Below are positions 24,269 through 31,214 of a stretch of 31,214 nucleotides of DNA, in pieces. The notes beneath the pieces were generated by a model. It was not told the DNA's origin. It saw only the letters and a program-made list of their open reading frames with translations, and did not search any database. The DNA is from GCA-2786165 sp964625775 (GTDB taxonomy: Bacteria > Pseudomonadota > Gammaproteobacteria > Legionellales > Legionellaceae). The stretch covers positions 1-31,214 of the forward strand of contig CAZVEH010000028.1 in NCBI GenBank assembly GCA_964625775.1, read 5' to 3'. Positions within the stretch are counted from its first letter, which is position 1, and every line of letters begins with the position of its first letter. The position numbers and the translations under genes were made by a program.

Positions 24269-24289
24269 TTATACACAAACTTATCCACA
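24269..24289 (+). promoter_or_regulatory. two DnaA-box-like 9-mers upstream of parC
   Basis: TTATACACA (24269-24277) and the exact consensus TTATCCACA (24281-24289) are 3 bases apart in the same orientation. A weaker CTATTCACA lies at 24387-24395, next to the parC -10. There is no dnaA or dnaN nearby, so this may be a DnaA-controlled promoter or a DnaA-binding cluster. It could also be chance in AT-rich DNA. Confidence 0.45.
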
Positions 24290-24356
24290 GGCTTGTGGGG
24301 GAAGATGTGAATGTATCTGATTATTTTTGATTTAAAATCAATTGGTTACGTTTTTA

Positions 24357-24385
24357 TTGCCAGGCTGGTGAGGATTTGATATAAA
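24357..24385 (+). promoter_or_regulatory. sigma-70 promoter of parC
   Basis: TTGCCA (24357-24362), a 17-base spacer, then TATAAA (24380-24385). Each box is one base from consensus. The start would lie near 24392, about 60 bases before the chosen parC start. Confidence 0.65.
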
Positions 24386-24450
24386 ACTATTCACAATTAA
24401 CAGATTGGTTGTAAACCTATCAATTTGTTTTGAATACTGGAGACAAAGAA

Positions 24451-26688
24451 TTGATCAATGCCATGACTGAGCGCAAGCCGTTAACGGTATTTGCAGAACA
24501 AGCTTACCTTGATTATGCAATGTATGTCATTTTAGACCGTGCTTTGCCGCATGTTGCGGATGGATTTAAACCGGTACAACGACGTATTGTATATGCGATG
24601 TCCGAACTGGGATTAAAAGCCACGGCCAAACATAAAAAATCAGCGCGTACCGTGGGTGATGTGTTGGGTAAATTCCATCCTCATGGCGATTCAGCGTGTT
24701 ATGAGGCCATGGTATTGATGGCTCAACCTTTCTCTTATCGCTACCCTTTGGTGGATGGTCAGGGGAACTGGGGCTCGCCAGATGATCCCAAATCATTTGC
24801 TGCTATGCGATACACAGAAGCACGGCTGTCTGCATATGCTGATTTGTTATTGGCAGAGTTGCAGCAAGGCACCGTGGATTGGGTGGATAATTTTGATGCA
24901 ACCTTACTAGAACCCTCCTTATTGCCCGCACGGTTACCGAATGTTCTGTTGAATGGTGCCACTGGCATTGCGGTGGGTATGGCGTCTGATATTTTGCCGC
25001 ATAATTTGCGTGAAGTGGCCAGTGCTTGTTTACATTTATTGGATCACCCTAAAGCCACTTTGGAGGATATTTTACAGTGGATCAAGGCCCCTGATTTCCC
25101 CACACAAGCAGAAATCATCACTCCGCCCTCAGCGATAGCACAAATGTATCAAACTGGGCTGGGCTCTGTGAAAATGAGAGCGGTGTATACGCAAGAACAA
25201 CATAATATTGTCATCACAGCATTGCCGTACCAAGTTTCTGGTGCAAAAGTTATTGAGCAAATTGCTGCGCAAATGCAACAAAAAAAACTACCTTTGGTCG
25301 AAGATTTACGCGATGAGTCTGATCATGAGCATCCCACTCGTTTGGTGATTATTCCGCGATCATCACGTGTTGATGTCGAAGGATTGATGTCGCATTTGTT
25401 TGCCACCACGGATTTGGAGCGCTCTTACAGGGTTAATTTTAATCTCATTGGGTTAGATGGCAAACCTTGTGTCAAACCTTTGCTGACCATTTTAAATGAA
25501 TGGTTGCGCTTTCGTTTAGAAACCGTAAGAAGACGATCACAATTTCAGTTAGATAAAATTTTAGATCGCTTGCATATTGTGGATGGGTTGTTGATCGCGT
25601 ATCTGAATTTAGATGAAGTGATTGCCATCATTCGTGGGTCAGACGAACCGCGACCACTGTTGATGCAGAAGTTTGGTTTAAGTGAACGCCAAGCTGATGC
25701 TATTTTGGATATGAAATTGCGTCATTTGGCCAAACTTGAAGAAATGCACTTGCGCGCGGATCATGATGAGTTGATTGTTGAACGCGATGAATTGCAGGCT
25801 ATTTTGGGTGAAGACAAACGCCTTCGGGCTTTGGTCAAAAAGGAAATCACCGAAGATCGCGAGCGCTACGGTGACCCGCGTTCATCTCCTTTGATCGAAC
25901 GCCAAGATGCTTGTGCGCTCAAAGAGGAAGATATTTTACCGAATGAGCCAATCACGGTGATCTTGTCTCATCAAGGATGGATTCGTGCTGCCAAAGGATT
26001 TGATGTTGATGGAAAAGCCTTGGTGTATAAAGCAGGAGATGAATTTTTGGTGCAAGCCAATGCACGTTCAAATCAGCAAGTGATTTTTTGGGATACACAG
26101 GGTAAAGTCTATTCGTTATTGGGTCATGCGTTACCGTCTGCACGCGGTCAAGGAGAGCCCTTGACTGGAAAATTAAATCCTGCTGAAGGCGCTTCTTTTG
26201 CGGCCTTGATCAGCGGCGATCCTCAAGATTGGATCGTTTTGGTTTCTGATGCGGGATATGGGTTTCGCGTGCAATTACAAACCTTATATGTGAAAAACCG
26301 CAACGGCAAAGCTTGCTTGAAACTACCTGAGGGCAGCCGGATTTTACCACCCAGACCGATCGCTGCGGATGCCTCAGACGAAGTGGCTTGCGTTACTAAC
26401 ACAGGTAGGTTATTGATATTCCCAATTGCGGAACTACCTGAATTAGCACGAGGCAAAGGCAATAAATTGATTCAAATACCCAGTGCAAAGATAAAAAGCA
26501 GAGAGGAATATCTTTTGGATGTGCAAATCATGGGTTTTGGCCAACAAAGCTTGACCATATACGCTGGTAAACGCAGTTTTACCTTGAAGCGTAATGATTT
26601 GGTTCATTATCAAGCCAAACGTGGTACGCGAGGACATCGATTACCCAGAGGATTGCAAGCAGTGACCTCAATGCGTATTGAGCCGTGA
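24451..26688 (+). CDS. parC: DNA topoisomerase IV subunit A
   Basis: ParC is the breakage-reunion subunit of topoisomerase IV, which unlinks daughter chromosomes together with ParE. At 745 aa it is collinear with E. coli ParC (752). The active-site tyrosine is Y121 in AMRYTEARLS. The quinolone region HPHGDSACYE has Ser81 and Glu85, the susceptible residues. The C-terminal beta-pinwheel domain has the GQGEPLTGKL motif. The start is unusual: TTG at 24451 has GGAG 8 bases before it and gives MINAMTER, close to MSDMAER in E. coli. The ATG at 24463 lacks a ribosome site, and a longer TTG at 24430 also lacks one. parE is not in this window. Confidence 0.95.
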   Translation: MINAMTERKPLTVFAEQAYLDYAMYVILDRALPHVADGFKPVQRRIVYAMSELGLKATAKHKKSARTVGDVLGKFHPHGDSACYEAMVLMAQPFSYRYPLVDGQGNWGSPDDPKSFAAMRYTEARLSAYADLLLAELQQGTVDWVDNFDATLLEPSLLPARLPNVLLNGATGIAVGMASDILPHNLREVASACLHLLDHPKATLEDILQWIKAPDFPTQAEIITPPSAIAQMYQTGLGSVKMRAVYTQEQHNIVITALPYQVSGAKVIEQIAAQMQQKKLPLVEDLRDESDHEHPTRLVIIPRSSRVDVEGLMSHLFATTDLERSYRVNFNLIGLDGKPCVKPLLTILNEWLRFRLETVRRRSQFQLDKILDRLHIVDGLLIAYLNLDEVIAIIRGSDEPRPLLMQKFGLSERQADAILDMKLRHLAKLEEMHLRADHDELIVERDELQAILGEDKRLRALVKKEITEDRERYGDPRSSPLIERQDACALKEEDILPNEPITVILSHQGWIRAAKGFDVDGKALVYKAGDEFLVQANARSNQQVIFWDTQGKVYSLLGHALPSARGQGEPLTGKLNPAEGASFAALISGDPQDWIVLVSDAGYGFRVQLQTLYVKNRNGKACLKLPEGSRILPPRPIAADASDEVACVTNTGRLLIFPIAELPELARGKGNKLIQIPSAKIKSREEYLLDVQIMGFGQQSLTIYAGKRSFTLKRNDLVHYQAKRGTRGHRLPRGLQAVTSMRIEP

Positions 26689-26721
26689 TGGAATAGATTT
26701 ATTCAGCCAGCTACTTTGAGG

Positions 26722-26727
26722 TATACT
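26722..26727 (+). promoter_or_regulatory. -10 element upstream of ygfB
   Basis: TATACT lies 34 bases after the parC stop and 45 before the ygfB ATG. The -35 region (TTATTC, 26699-26704) is weak. It probably starts the ygfB-pepP-ubiH-ubiI operon. Confidence 0.45.
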
Positions 26728-26772
26728 CGGCGCTGCCTGAATCATTATAAAAAGTTAAATGGTGAATCACAC

Positions 26773-27348
26773 ATGGTATTATCCGACGGTCCTATGAAAC
26801 TGCCAGATTATCGTATTTTTTCGCATAGTATGGCTATGTTAAATCTGCCCATCTCTTGTTCTGAGCTGCATGGTGTTCTCTGTGGTTATTTGGCGGCAGG
26901 AGGCCACCGACAGGGTGAGTCTTATTTGCGGGCTTTACTGGCAAATCGAGAGGTGGGTGAAGCACGCCAAGCAGCGATGGCCTTGTTTGATGTATTTACC
27001 ATCAGTCACCATCAGTTGTCTGCGCTTGGTTTTGAGTTTGAAATGATGCTACCGGACGATGATGAGCCCTTGCCAATTCGTGCTCAGGCTTTTAGCGAAT
27101 GGTGCGAGGGGTTTACTCAAGGTATGACTGTTGTGGGTTTAGACTTTGATGCTTTGAAGACGGATGAAGCGCAAGATGCCATTCAGCATCTCACGGAATT
27201 TGCGCAACTGGATTACGAAGCTTTACGTGTGAATGAAGAAGACGAACGTGCTTTGATGGAAGTGATTGAATACACACGCATGGCAGTGTTGAGTATTCAC
27301 GCTGATATCCAATCCGCGGCAGAAGACGGTGACAACAAGCCACATTAG
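26773..27348 (+). CDS. ygfB: YgfB family protein (UPF0149)
   Basis: This is a 191-aa acidic, helical cytoplasmic protein of the YgfB/YecA family. Typical features are the N-terminal SCSELHGVLCGYLAAGG block, the central LPDDDEPLPIRAQAFSEW and the FTQGMTVVGL motif, and a C-terminal acidic helix ending in VIEYTRMAVL. Its position directly before pepP-ubiH-ubiI is the same as in E. coli and supports the call. The frame is open upstream, but the ATG at 26773 has GGTGA at 26761-26765 and fits the family start. Its biochemical role is not well defined. In Pseudomonas a YgfB protein has been linked to control of a beta-lactam resistance regulon. Confidence 0.9.
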   Translation: MVLSDGPMKLPDYRIFSHSMAMLNLPISCSELHGVLCGYLAAGGHRQGESYLRALLANREVGEARQAAMALFDVFTISHHQLSALGFEFEMMLPDDDEPLPIRAQAFSEWCEGFTQGMTVVGLDFDALKTDEAQDAIQHLTEFAQLDYEALRVNEEDERALMEVIEYTRMAVLSIHADIQSAAEDGDNKPH

Positions 27349-27360
27349 CGAGGCAAATCA

Positions 27361-28668
27361 ATGATAACTTCTAATGACTATCGATTGCGACGTCTTGCGC
27401 TCGCCGAACGGTTACCCTCTAACAGTGTGGCTGTTATTCCTGCTGCCAAAGAAGTCCTGCGCAACGGAGATGCGCATTATCGTTTTCGCCAACAAAGCGA
27501 TTTTTATTATTTAACAGGATTTCAAGAACCTGATGCTGTGTTGGTCTTGGTTGCAGCACCCAACAGCCAAAGTATTTTATTCACTCGCTCACGCAATCCC
27601 GGTGAAGAGCAGTGGACTGGAAAGCGCCTTGGGCCTGAACAAGCATGCGCACAATTGGCTGTGGATAAGGCCTATGCATTGGACGAATTGGAAACACAGC
27701 TAGCTTCGCTGTGTAGAGGCAAACAAGCGATTGTGTACGCAATTGGACAAGAGCATCACTGGGATCACCGCATGCTCCATGCTTTTGTACAAGCCAAACA
27801 ACACATACGTTCTGGTGTATTGGCGCCCGAGGCCTTGATTGATCTCATGCCTATTTTGGGCGATATGCGGCTGATCAAAACTGCAAAAGAAATTCAATCT
27901 ATGCGAGAGGCTGCACGTATTACGGTGGCCGCGCATCAACGTGCGATGCATGCGTGTCGTCATGTGCACTATGAATATGAATTAGAGGCGGAACTGATGT
28001 ATGAGATGGTGCGTCAAGGCTGCCGATCCACTGCTTACGATTCTATTGTGGCTTGTGGTGAGAATGCGTGCATCTTACACTATACGGCGAACAATGCGCC
28101 CCTGATGGATGGCGCATTGGTGTTGATCGATGCTGGCGCAGAGTTTGAATGTTATGCCGCGGATGTGACACGCACCTTTCCCGTGAATGGCCAATTTAGC
28201 CCTGAGCAACGCTTGATTTATGAATTGGTATTAGAGGCACAAAAGGCAGGTATTGCTATGGTTCGCCCGGGTGTTCCCTGGGATGTCATTCAAAAAACCA
28301 TCATTGAGATCATCACCCAAGGATTGCTCGATTTACATATCCTCACAGGCGATGTGAACGATCTTATTGCCACGCAAGCGTATAAACCGTTTTATATGCA
28401 TAACTCTGGTCATTGGCTGGGATTGGATGTGCATGATTGTGGCCGTTATCGCGTGGAGGGCACCTGGCGTTCTTTGGAGCCTGGCATGGTGTTGACTGTA
28501 GAGCCCGGTATTTATATACCATCTGGTATGCAGGGGATTGATCCCCGTTGGTGGGGAATTGGTGTACGGATTGAAGATGATATTTTGGTCACGCCAGCTG
28601 GTTATGAAAACTTAACGGCCGGATTGATGGTTGAAGTGTCCGAGATTGAGGCGTTCATGCGTGGCTGA
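27361..28668 (+). CDS. pepP: Xaa-Pro aminopeptidase PepP
   Basis: This is an M24B metallopeptidase of 435 aa (E. coli PepP 441) that cleaves N-terminal residues preceding proline. The dinuclear manganese ligands are all present: D257 (LIDAGAE), D268 (ADVTRTF), H351 (NSGHWLG), E381 (TVEPGIYI) and E405 (VRIEDD). The N-terminal creatinase-like domain contains the block YRFRQQSDFYYLTGFQEPDA. GAGG precedes the ATG, which lies 12 bases after ygfB. The end overlaps ubiH by 8 bases, so the operon is tightly packed. It fits functionally with pepN and the POT carrier, but its link to ubiquinone genes is only genomic. Confidence 0.97.
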   Translation: MITSNDYRLRRLALAERLPSNSVAVIPAAKEVLRNGDAHYRFRQQSDFYYLTGFQEPDAVLVLVAAPNSQSILFTRSRNPGEEQWTGKRLGPEQACAQLAVDKAYALDELETQLASLCRGKQAIVYAIGQEHHWDHRMLHAFVQAKQHIRSGVLAPEALIDLMPILGDMRLIKTAKEIQSMREAARITVAAHQRAMHACRHVHYEYELEAELMYEMVRQGCRSTAYDSIVACGENACILHYTANNAPLMDGALVLIDAGAEFECYAADVTRTFPVNGQFSPEQRLIYELVLEAQKAGIAMVRPGVPWDVIQKTIIEIITQGLLDLHILTGDVNDLIATQAYKPFYMHNSGHWLGLDVHDCGRYRVEGTWRSLEPGMVLTVEPGIYIPSGMQGIDPRWWGIGVRIEDDILVTPAGYENLTAGLMVEVSEIEAFMRG

Positions 28669-29860
28669 TCATCATATTGATATTTTGATTGTCGGAGGGG
28701 GCTTGATTGGCGCAACGCTGATGCGTGCACTTCAACCCACCGGTTTGCGCTGTATGTTGGTTGACAACCATCCCTTGCCACAGCGATTTGATGCGGACTT
28801 TGATGCCCGCAGTGTGGCATTATCAGCAGCTTCTGTGCGTATTCTCCAGCGTTTGGATATTTGGCCGTTGATCCAAGCAAATGCGTCTGCGATTGATACC
28901 ATTCATGTATCAGAGCAAGGTCGTTTTGGCACTGCGTGTTTTGAGTCTCCCGATCATGAACCTTTGGGGCATGTGATTGATATTCAAAGTCTGATGCATG
29001 CCTTATATCGTTCATTGGATCCGCAAGCTTTATGGGTCCCTGCTTCAGTGATTGCGTTTGATGCCCAGAAACGCGTTGCGACCCTGCAAAAAGGCGACCG
29101 GCAGTACACGGTACAAGCACAGCTTTTTGTGGCAGCCGATGGTTCCAATTCAATCATGCGTTCACTGTGCGATCTGTCCGCACAGGTCAAAGACTACGGT
29201 CAACATGCTTTGGTCGCGAATATTGGGTTAGCACGTCCACATCAACATGTCGCCTATGAGCGGTTTACAACCTCAGGTCCTCTGGCCTTGCTACCGCTGG
29301 GATTGAAACGGATGTCATTGGTGTGGTCATTGCCTCCTGACGAAGCCAATCGGTTGTTGTGCATGAGTGACGCTGTTTTTTTACAGCTTTTGACCAAAGC
29401 GTTTGGATACCGGCTGGGTCGTTTATTGCATGTAGGACGCAGAGTCATTTATCCATTGAAACAAATATTGATGCCTGAACAAACACATGGTTCGGTGGTG
29501 TTTATTGGAAATGCGGCGCATACATTGCATCCTGTTGCAGGCCAAGGATTTAATTTGGGCTTGCGCGATGTGGCGATGCTGGCCCAAACGATCCAACAAA
29601 AAGGGTTGAAAGAGGATGATGTATTAGAGCACTATCGCAAAGCACGACACGAAGATCAAATGACCATTACCCAATTTACGGATTTTTTGATCAAAGTCTA
29701 TACCCATCCAGGTCGCGGCATGGCTTGGGTGCGTCAATTGGGGTTAATGGCTTTAGACAATCACTCTGCTATGAAACAAATACTGTCTCGTTATGCGTCA
29801 GGTTTTGGTGGATACGTGCCTGATTTGGTTTGCGGTATTCCCCTGACGGAGCCTGTATGA
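28661..29860 (+). CDS. ubiH: FAD-dependent ubiquinone-pathway hydroxylase UbiH
   Basis: This is a 399-aa group A flavin monooxygenase acting on 2-octaprenyl-6-methoxyphenol during ubiquinone synthesis. It has the N-terminal FAD motif GGGLIG (12-17), the mid-protein AADGSNS, and the C-terminal FAD block GNAAHTLHPVAGQGFNLGLRD. This block has GNAA in place of the more usual GDAA, exactly as in E. coli UbiH. YERFTTSGPLALLPL also matches UbiH. The start is GTG at 28661, 9 bases after GAGG, and it overlaps the pepP stop by 8 bases. The longer frame from 28631 has no support. Translation is coupled to pepP upstream and to ubiI downstream (ATGA). Confidence 0.93.
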   Translation: MADHHIDILIVGGGLIGATLMRALQPTGLRCMLVDNHPLPQRFDADFDARSVALSAASVRILQRLDIWPLIQANASAIDTIHVSEQGRFGTACFESPDHEPLGHVIDIQSLMHALYRSLDPQALWVPASVIAFDAQKRVATLQKGDRQYTVQAQLFVAADGSNSIMRSLCDLSAQVKDYGQHALVANIGLARPHQHVAYERFTTSGPLALLPLGLKRMSLVWSLPPDEANRLLCMSDAVFLQLLTKAFGYRLGRLLHVGRRVIYPLKQILMPEQTHGSVVFIGNAAHTLHPVAGQGFNLGLRDVAMLAQTIQQKGLKEDDVLEHYRKARHEDQMTITQFTDFLIKVYTHPGRGMAWVRQLGLMALDNHSAMKQILSRYASGFGGYVPDLVCGIPLTEPV

Positions 29861-31029
29861 GTGAGTGCACAGATTATATTGTCATGGGGGCTGGCGTTGT
29901 GGGCTTATGCGCCGCAATTGCTTTACGCCAAAAGGGCTATTCGGTTGTGGTTTTAGAATCGGGATCTCTAGCCTATCCGACCAGTGATCCGGAATCCAGG
30001 GTCTATGCATTAAACCAAGCGTCACAAGCCTTATTACAACACATCGATGTTTGGGATAAGTTGAGTCATACGGCGATGGGTGTGTACGAACGGATGCAAG
30101 TCTGGGATTCATTTGGTCGGGCCAAAATAGCATTTGATGCACGTATGTTAGCGTGTGATCGTTTGGGGGTGATCATCGAAGAAGCCCCATTGAAGTATGC
30201 ATTGATTCAACAGGCGCGAGCTTTAAAGATCACTTGCGTGGAGCATTGGAAAACTGATGCGGTTGAAGAGCTGGCTGAAACAATGATCGTGCGATCGCTT
30301 GACCAAAGTTGGTCTGCTGCCTATGTGATCATCGCAGAAGGTGCTCGCTCTACCACGCGTGACCTATTAAAAGTGCCCATGACCACTTGGTCTTATCAAC
30401 AGCATGCGCTGGTGGCCAAAGTCGCTGTAGAAAAGTCGCATGCGCAAACAGCGTACCAAGTTTTTTGTGCCAAAGGGCCATTGGCTTTTTTACCCCTATC
30501 AGATCCTCATCAGTGCTCGATTGTATGGTCAAGTGCTAGCGATCATATTGATCATCTGATGACTTTATCCGAGCATGATTTTAGCCATGAATTGAATATG
30601 GCGTTCGAACATACCCTGGGAGCAACGACCTTATTATCTGCGCGTAAATGTTTTCCCTTACAGATGCAGCATGCTGGGCAATATGCCGGATCCCGTTGGG
30701 TGTTGATGGGTGATGCGGCGCATACCATTCATCCACTTGCCGGTTTGGGGTTGAATCTGGGATTGGCAGATATCAGTTTATTTTTAAAATCTATTGACCA
30801 CCTGCCACGACCCAATACCCGCGCATTAAGAGCATACCAACGCCATCGTAAACACGAGGTATGGCAAGTGATCTTATTTTTACAAAGCATACATGTGTTG
30901 TTTACAAACACTCATTTGCCGATTCAGATCATGCGCGGCTTGGCGCTACGATTATGCAATCATTTGCCAATTTTAAAGCGAGTATGTATGGAACATGCTT
31001 CGGGGCAAAGTAGTTGGCACGTTATGTGA
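29857..31029 (+). CDS. ubiI: UbiH/UbiF/UbiI family FAD-dependent monooxygenase, probably UbiI
   Basis: This is a 390-aa second member of the ubiquinone hydroxylase family. It has GAGVVG near the N-terminus, EGARSTTRDLL in the middle, and GDAAHTIHPLAGLGLNLGLAD near the C-terminus. Position after ubiH, as in E. coli, points to UbiI (VisC), which hydroxylates C5 of the ring. UbiF or a broad-range homologue cannot be excluded, because the family is close and some bacteria use other combinations. The ATG at 29857 overlaps the ubiH stop by 4 bases and has GGAG 5 bases before it. No downstream operon gene is seen. Confidence 0.8.
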   Translation: MSECTDYIVMGAGVVGLCAAIALRQKGYSVVVLESGSLAYPTSDPESRVYALNQASQALLQHIDVWDKLSHTAMGVYERMQVWDSFGRAKIAFDARMLACDRLGVIIEEAPLKYALIQQARALKITCVEHWKTDAVEELAETMIVRSLDQSWSAAYVIIAEGARSTTRDLLKVPMTTWSYQQHALVAKVAVEKSHAQTAYQVFCAKGPLAFLPLSDPHQCSIVWSSASDHIDHLMTLSEHDFSHELNMAFEHTLGATTLLSARKCFPLQMQHAGQYAGSRWVLMGDAAHTIHPLAGLGLNLGLADISLFLKSIDHLPRPNTRALRAYQRHRKHEVWQVILFLQSIHVLFTNTHLPIQIMRGLALRLCNHLPILKRVCMEHASGQSSWHVM

Positions 31030-31150
31030 TGTCATGCTGAAAAATTTGTAAGCGGTTGCAGCTTGCTTGCCGAGAAAGCTGTATTCAGTAGCTCATTTGA
31101 GACAGATCAAGAACACACCCTACATAAAGACGATTTGTTCTTGTATTTAT

Positions 31151-31163
31151 CGTAGCCCGCAAG
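31151..31163 (+). repeat. half of a dispersed repeat seen in the 288-bp units
   Basis: CGTAGCCCGCAAG here is identical to the outer end of the inverted repeats at 9153-9165 and 9441-9453. The 31030-31214 tail holds no gene that I can support. CAGCTT (31059-31064) and AAGCTG (31076-31081) could form a weak hairpin after ubiI. Confidence 0.5.
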
Positions 31164-31214
31164 TATAGTCATTTGATTTTTAAATGATCTGTTTTAAACA
31201 CATAATCAATGGCA

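Noticed and set aside
24269..24395. A chromosomal replication origin
   Set aside because: There are only two good DnaA boxes, no dnaA, dnaN or gidA neighbours, and a clear promoter for parC. A regulatory role is more likely.
26689..26772. 6S RNA gene, which lies near ygfB in E. coli
   Set aside because: The gap between parC and ygfB is only 84 bases, too short for 6S RNA.

Overview
The window looks like a chromosomal segment of a gammaproteobacterium. The ygfB-pepP-ubiH-ubiI operon, parC, pepN, the yeaG-yeaH-spoVR cluster, map, alaA and gstA all read like the Escherichia coli orthologues. Several features point more specifically to a host-associated Legionellales/Coxiellaceae-type lineage: homospermidine synthase, a patatin-like phospholipase, several large unrecognised helical or acidic proteins, a YopJ-like candidate effector, and many REP-like dispersed repeats. 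The lineage is an inference, because no rRNA or other taxonomic marker is present.

Layout. 1-1707: a small accessory block with an exported four-cysteine protein, a 100-aa orphan and a 207-aa hydrophilic orphan, with direct copies of a short dispersed repeat around the first gene. 1802-3853 (minus): alaA-map operon. 3987-5555 (plus): a 522-aa acidic protein whose central part carries the His-Asp-Gln-Cys pattern of the YopJ/C55 effector acetyltransferases. This is the most interesting gene here. 5624-8344: homospermidine synthase (minus) divergent from a SAM methyltransferase (plus). 8418-10234 (minus): two paralogous membrane proteins separated by a perfect 288-bp tandem duplication rich in inverted repeats. 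10361-15069 (minus): yeaG-yeaH-spoVR stress operon. 15178-17760 (plus): pepN. 17793-21251 (minus): a 752-aa unknown protein and a patatin-like phospholipase. 21321-22085: a 68-bp near-perfect inverted repeat enclosing a GIY-YIG nuclease gene and an IS4-type transposase fragment. 22225-24266 (plus): gstA and a POT peptide transporter, translationally coupled. 24451-26688: parC behind a good sigma-70 promoter and DnaA-box-like sites. 26773-31029: ygfB-pepP-ubiH-ubiI.

Functionally, the right third is housekeeping: ubiquinone hydroxylation, proline-peptide and oligopeptide use, and chromosome decatenation. The middle holds the conserved stress kinase cluster. The accessory material sits at 1-1707, 3987-5555, 8418-10234 and 17793-22200, interleaved with repeats. 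Starts were moved from the longest frame where a Shine-Dalgarno sequence, gene overlap or family alignment favoured it (yeaG, pepN, the 752-aa gene, patatin, POT, parC, ygfB, ubiH, ubiI). No tRNA, rRNA or CRISPR array was seen.
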